A DNA stretch of 64,000 bases, from the NCBI RefSeq assembly GCF_002848005.1, contig NZ_PKHX01000006.1, positions 76,757-140,756 on the forward strand, written 5' to 3'. This document shows, one piece after another, positions 62,466 through 64,000 of the stretch; position 1 is the first letter of the stretch, and each line of letters opens with the position of its first letter. Both the position numbers and the translations under genes were made by a program. Source of the stretch: Varibaculum cambriense. Lineage in GTDB: Bacteria; Actinomycetota; Actinomycetes; Actinomycetales; Actinomycetaceae. The notes beneath the pieces were generated by a model. That model searched no databases. It was not told where the DNA came from and saw only the letters and a program-made list of their open reading frames with translations.

Positions 62466-63959
62466 ATGAAAGTAATGAGCCAAGTGGTCATGGTTATGAA
62501 CCTGGACAAGTGCATTGGTTGCCACACCTGCTCGGTGACCTGCAAACAGGCCTGGACTAACCGTACCGGCACTGAATATATGTGGTTCAACAATGTGGAG
62601 ACCCGCCCCGGACTCGGTTATCCGCGCACCTGGGAAGACCAGGAAAAGTGGAAGGGCGGTTGGCGGCGCACGGCCTCCGGCAAGTTAGTTCCGCGTTCTG
62701 GGGGGAAACTAGCACAACTGGCTAAAATTTTCGCCAACCCCAATATGCCGCAGATAGACGATTATTACGAGCCCTGGACTTATGACTATGACAAGTTGTT
62801 GTCGGCTCCGGCGGGTTCTAAAGCACTACCGGTGGCGCAGGCGCGCTCCCAGATGAGCGGCAAGCCTCTAAAGAACATTGAGTGGGGGCCGAACTGGGAT
62901 GACAACCTGGCCGGATCTACCGAAACCATGCAGGATGACCCCGTCCTAAAAAAGATGAACCAGCAGGTAAAAGCGGATCTCGAGAATTCGTTTATGTTCT
63001 ACCTGCCGCGGATTTGTAACCACTGTTTGAACCCCACTTGCGTTTCTGCCTGCCCCTCGGGAGCGATGTATAAACGCACCGAGGACGGGATTGTCCTAGT
63101 TGACCAGGACGCTTGTCGTGGTTGGCGGATGTGTGTTTCGGGTTGTCCCTATAAGAAGGTTTACTTCAACCATAAGAGCGGCAAAGCCGAAAAATGCACC
63201 CTCTGCTACCCCCGGATTGAGGCCGGTGACCCCACGGTTTGCTCTGAAACCTGTGTAGGCAGGCTGCGTTACCTGGGGGTTATCCTCTATGACGCGGATC
63301 GGGTCAGCCAAGCGGCGGCAGTCAAGGAGGAAACCGATCTCTACCAGGCGCAGCGTGATGTAATGTTGGATCCGACCGATCCGGAAGTGATTGCGGCTGC
63401 GCGGCAAAGCGGGATTCCGCAGTCCTTTATCGACGCCGCTCAAAATTCCCCGGTCTATAAGCTGATCGTGGAATATTCTCTGGCATTGCCCCTGCACCCC
63501 GAGTTCCGCACCCTGCCGATGGTTTGGTACATTCCCCCACTATCGCCGGTAGTAGAGGCAGTAACTGCTTCGGGAGCTGATGGGGAGAACCACAAGGTTC
63601 TGCTGACCGCCCTCGCCACTATGCGCATTCCTCTGGAATACCTAGCAGACCTGTTCTCCGCCGGGGATCCGCGACCGGTGGAGCGCTCCTTGCGACGCCT
63701 AGCAGCTATGCGTTCCTATATGCGCGACATTAATCTGGGCGATCAGCCGAACCCGGAAATCCCGGCTGCGGTAGGCATGAGTGAAGAGCAAGTAAAAGCC
63801 ATGTACCGTCTGCTATCGATTGCTAAATATAAAGATCGCTACGTTATTCCCACCACCCATCCGGAAACTGCCCGCACCCCCAGTGAATATATTTGTCCGG
63901 TGGGTCAGGGCGCATCCTCCGGCAAAGTCCCGGTGGAAATCGGGAGGGCACCGCGGTGA
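62466..63959 (+). CDS. narH: Respiratory nitrate reductase beta subunit
   Basis: This 497-residue subunit carries four Fe-S clusters bound by CIGCHTCSVTCKQAW, CNHCLNPTCVSACPSGA, CRGWRMCVSGCPYKK, and CTLCYPRIEAGDPTVCSETC. The Trp in CRGW replaces a Cys, the NarH hallmark of its [3Fe-4S] cluster. It passes electrons from NarI hemes to NarG. ATG 62466 follows AAAGGAGACC. Its TGA stop is inside the GTGA that starts narJ. Confidence 0.98.
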   Translation: MKVMSQVVMVMNLDKCIGCHTCSVTCKQAWTNRTGTEYMWFNNVETRPGLGYPRTWEDQEKWKGGWRRTASGKLVPRSGGKLAQLAKIFANPNMPQIDDYYEPWTYDYDKLLSAPAGSKALPVAQARSQMSGKPLKNIEWGPNWDDNLAGSTETMQDDPVLKKMNQQVKADLENSFMFYLPRICNHCLNPTCVSACPSGAMYKRTEDGIVLVDQDACRGWRMCVSGCPYKKVYFNHKSGKAEKCTLCYPRIEAGDPTVCSETCVGRLRYLGVILYDADRVSQAAAVKEETDLYQAQRDVMLDPTDPEVIAAARQSGIPQSFIDAAQNSPVYKLIVEYSLALPLHPEFRTLPMVWYIPPLSPVVEAVTASGADGENHKVLLTALATMRIPLEYLADLFSAGDPRPVERSLRRLAAMRSYMRDINLGDQPNPEIPAAVGMSEEQVKAMYRLLSIAKYKDRYVIPTTHPETARTPSEYICPVGQGASSGKVPVEIGRAPR

Positions 63960-64000
63960 GCGCTAAGGTTTCTTTTATTCCTAGCCGGCAGGAGGCGCCC
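63956..64000 (+). CDS. narJ: narJ start (chaperone), cut by window end
   Basis: GTG 63956 overlaps the narH stop (GTGA) and is preceded by GGGAGGG; the first codons read VSAKVSFIPSRQEAP before the window ends. The position after narH in an operon of this type is that of NarJ, the NarG-specific assembly chaperone. The 15 residues seen do not prove the identity by themselves. Confidence 0.6.
   Translation, partial: MSAKVSFIPSRQEAP

Overview
The window comes from a chromosome of an actinobacterium with moderate GC, most likely family Actinomycetaceae (Varibaculum- or Mobiluncus-like). This is an inference from three things: an actinobacterial complex I operon with long acidic extensions, DUF3152 and DUF6457 proteins, and a complete menaquinone-linked respiratory set. 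No rRNA or tRNA gene was recognised, and there is no CRISPR array or prophage.

Layout. 1-3200 is a mobile-DNA patch: the tail of an unknown gene, a DDE transposase gene, a complete IS3-family element, and a membrane protein gene that probably lost its 3' end. 3330-7003 encodes a heterodimeric ABC exporter. 7226-8561 is the rplJ-rplL ribosomal operon with promoter, L10-type leader, attenuator-like hairpin and terminator. 9071-19142 is a set of single genes: a DAACS symporter, a lipase-like hydrolase, an unknown conserved protein, a large FAD/Fe-S D-2-hydroxyacid dehydrogenase, a Fic protein and a membrane protein. 19143-23328 holds ppdK, a DUF3152 protein and a small membrane protein.

23325-41996 is one long minus-strand operon: a geranylgeranyl-reductase-family (menaquinone-modifying) gene, all 14 nuoA-N genes, and a polyprenyl diphosphate synthase whose GTG start overlaps the nuoN stop. 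42285-47919 continues the quinone theme with menG/ubiE, menA and a strongly divergent menE-like gene, interspersed with a HAD phosphatase, a histidine phosphatase and a PLDc_N membrane protein. After a structured non-coding locus (48081-48285) come a sirtuin and tatA-tatC.

50673-57133 is the molybdenum cofactor cluster: a DUF6457 protein, moaA, moaD, moaE (reversed), moeB, moeA, moaC, mobA and mog/moaB (reversed). 57329-64000 is the respiratory nitrate reductase locus narK-narG-narH-narJ, with narJ cut by the window end. The narK frame contains an in-frame TAA at codon 9. Together these genes describe a cell that makes menaquinone, feeds it electrons through complex I and FAD dehydrogenases, and passes them to nitrate through a Mo-bisMGD enzyme whose cofactor genes lie alongside.

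The most noteworthy unexplained items are: the 70-bp promoter/operator repeats on both sides of fic; the intergenic RNA-like locus at 48.1 kb; two nested hairpin elements between moaD and moaE, one inside a MITE-like inverted repeat; the nonsense codon in narK; and the degenerate MenE-like enzyme.
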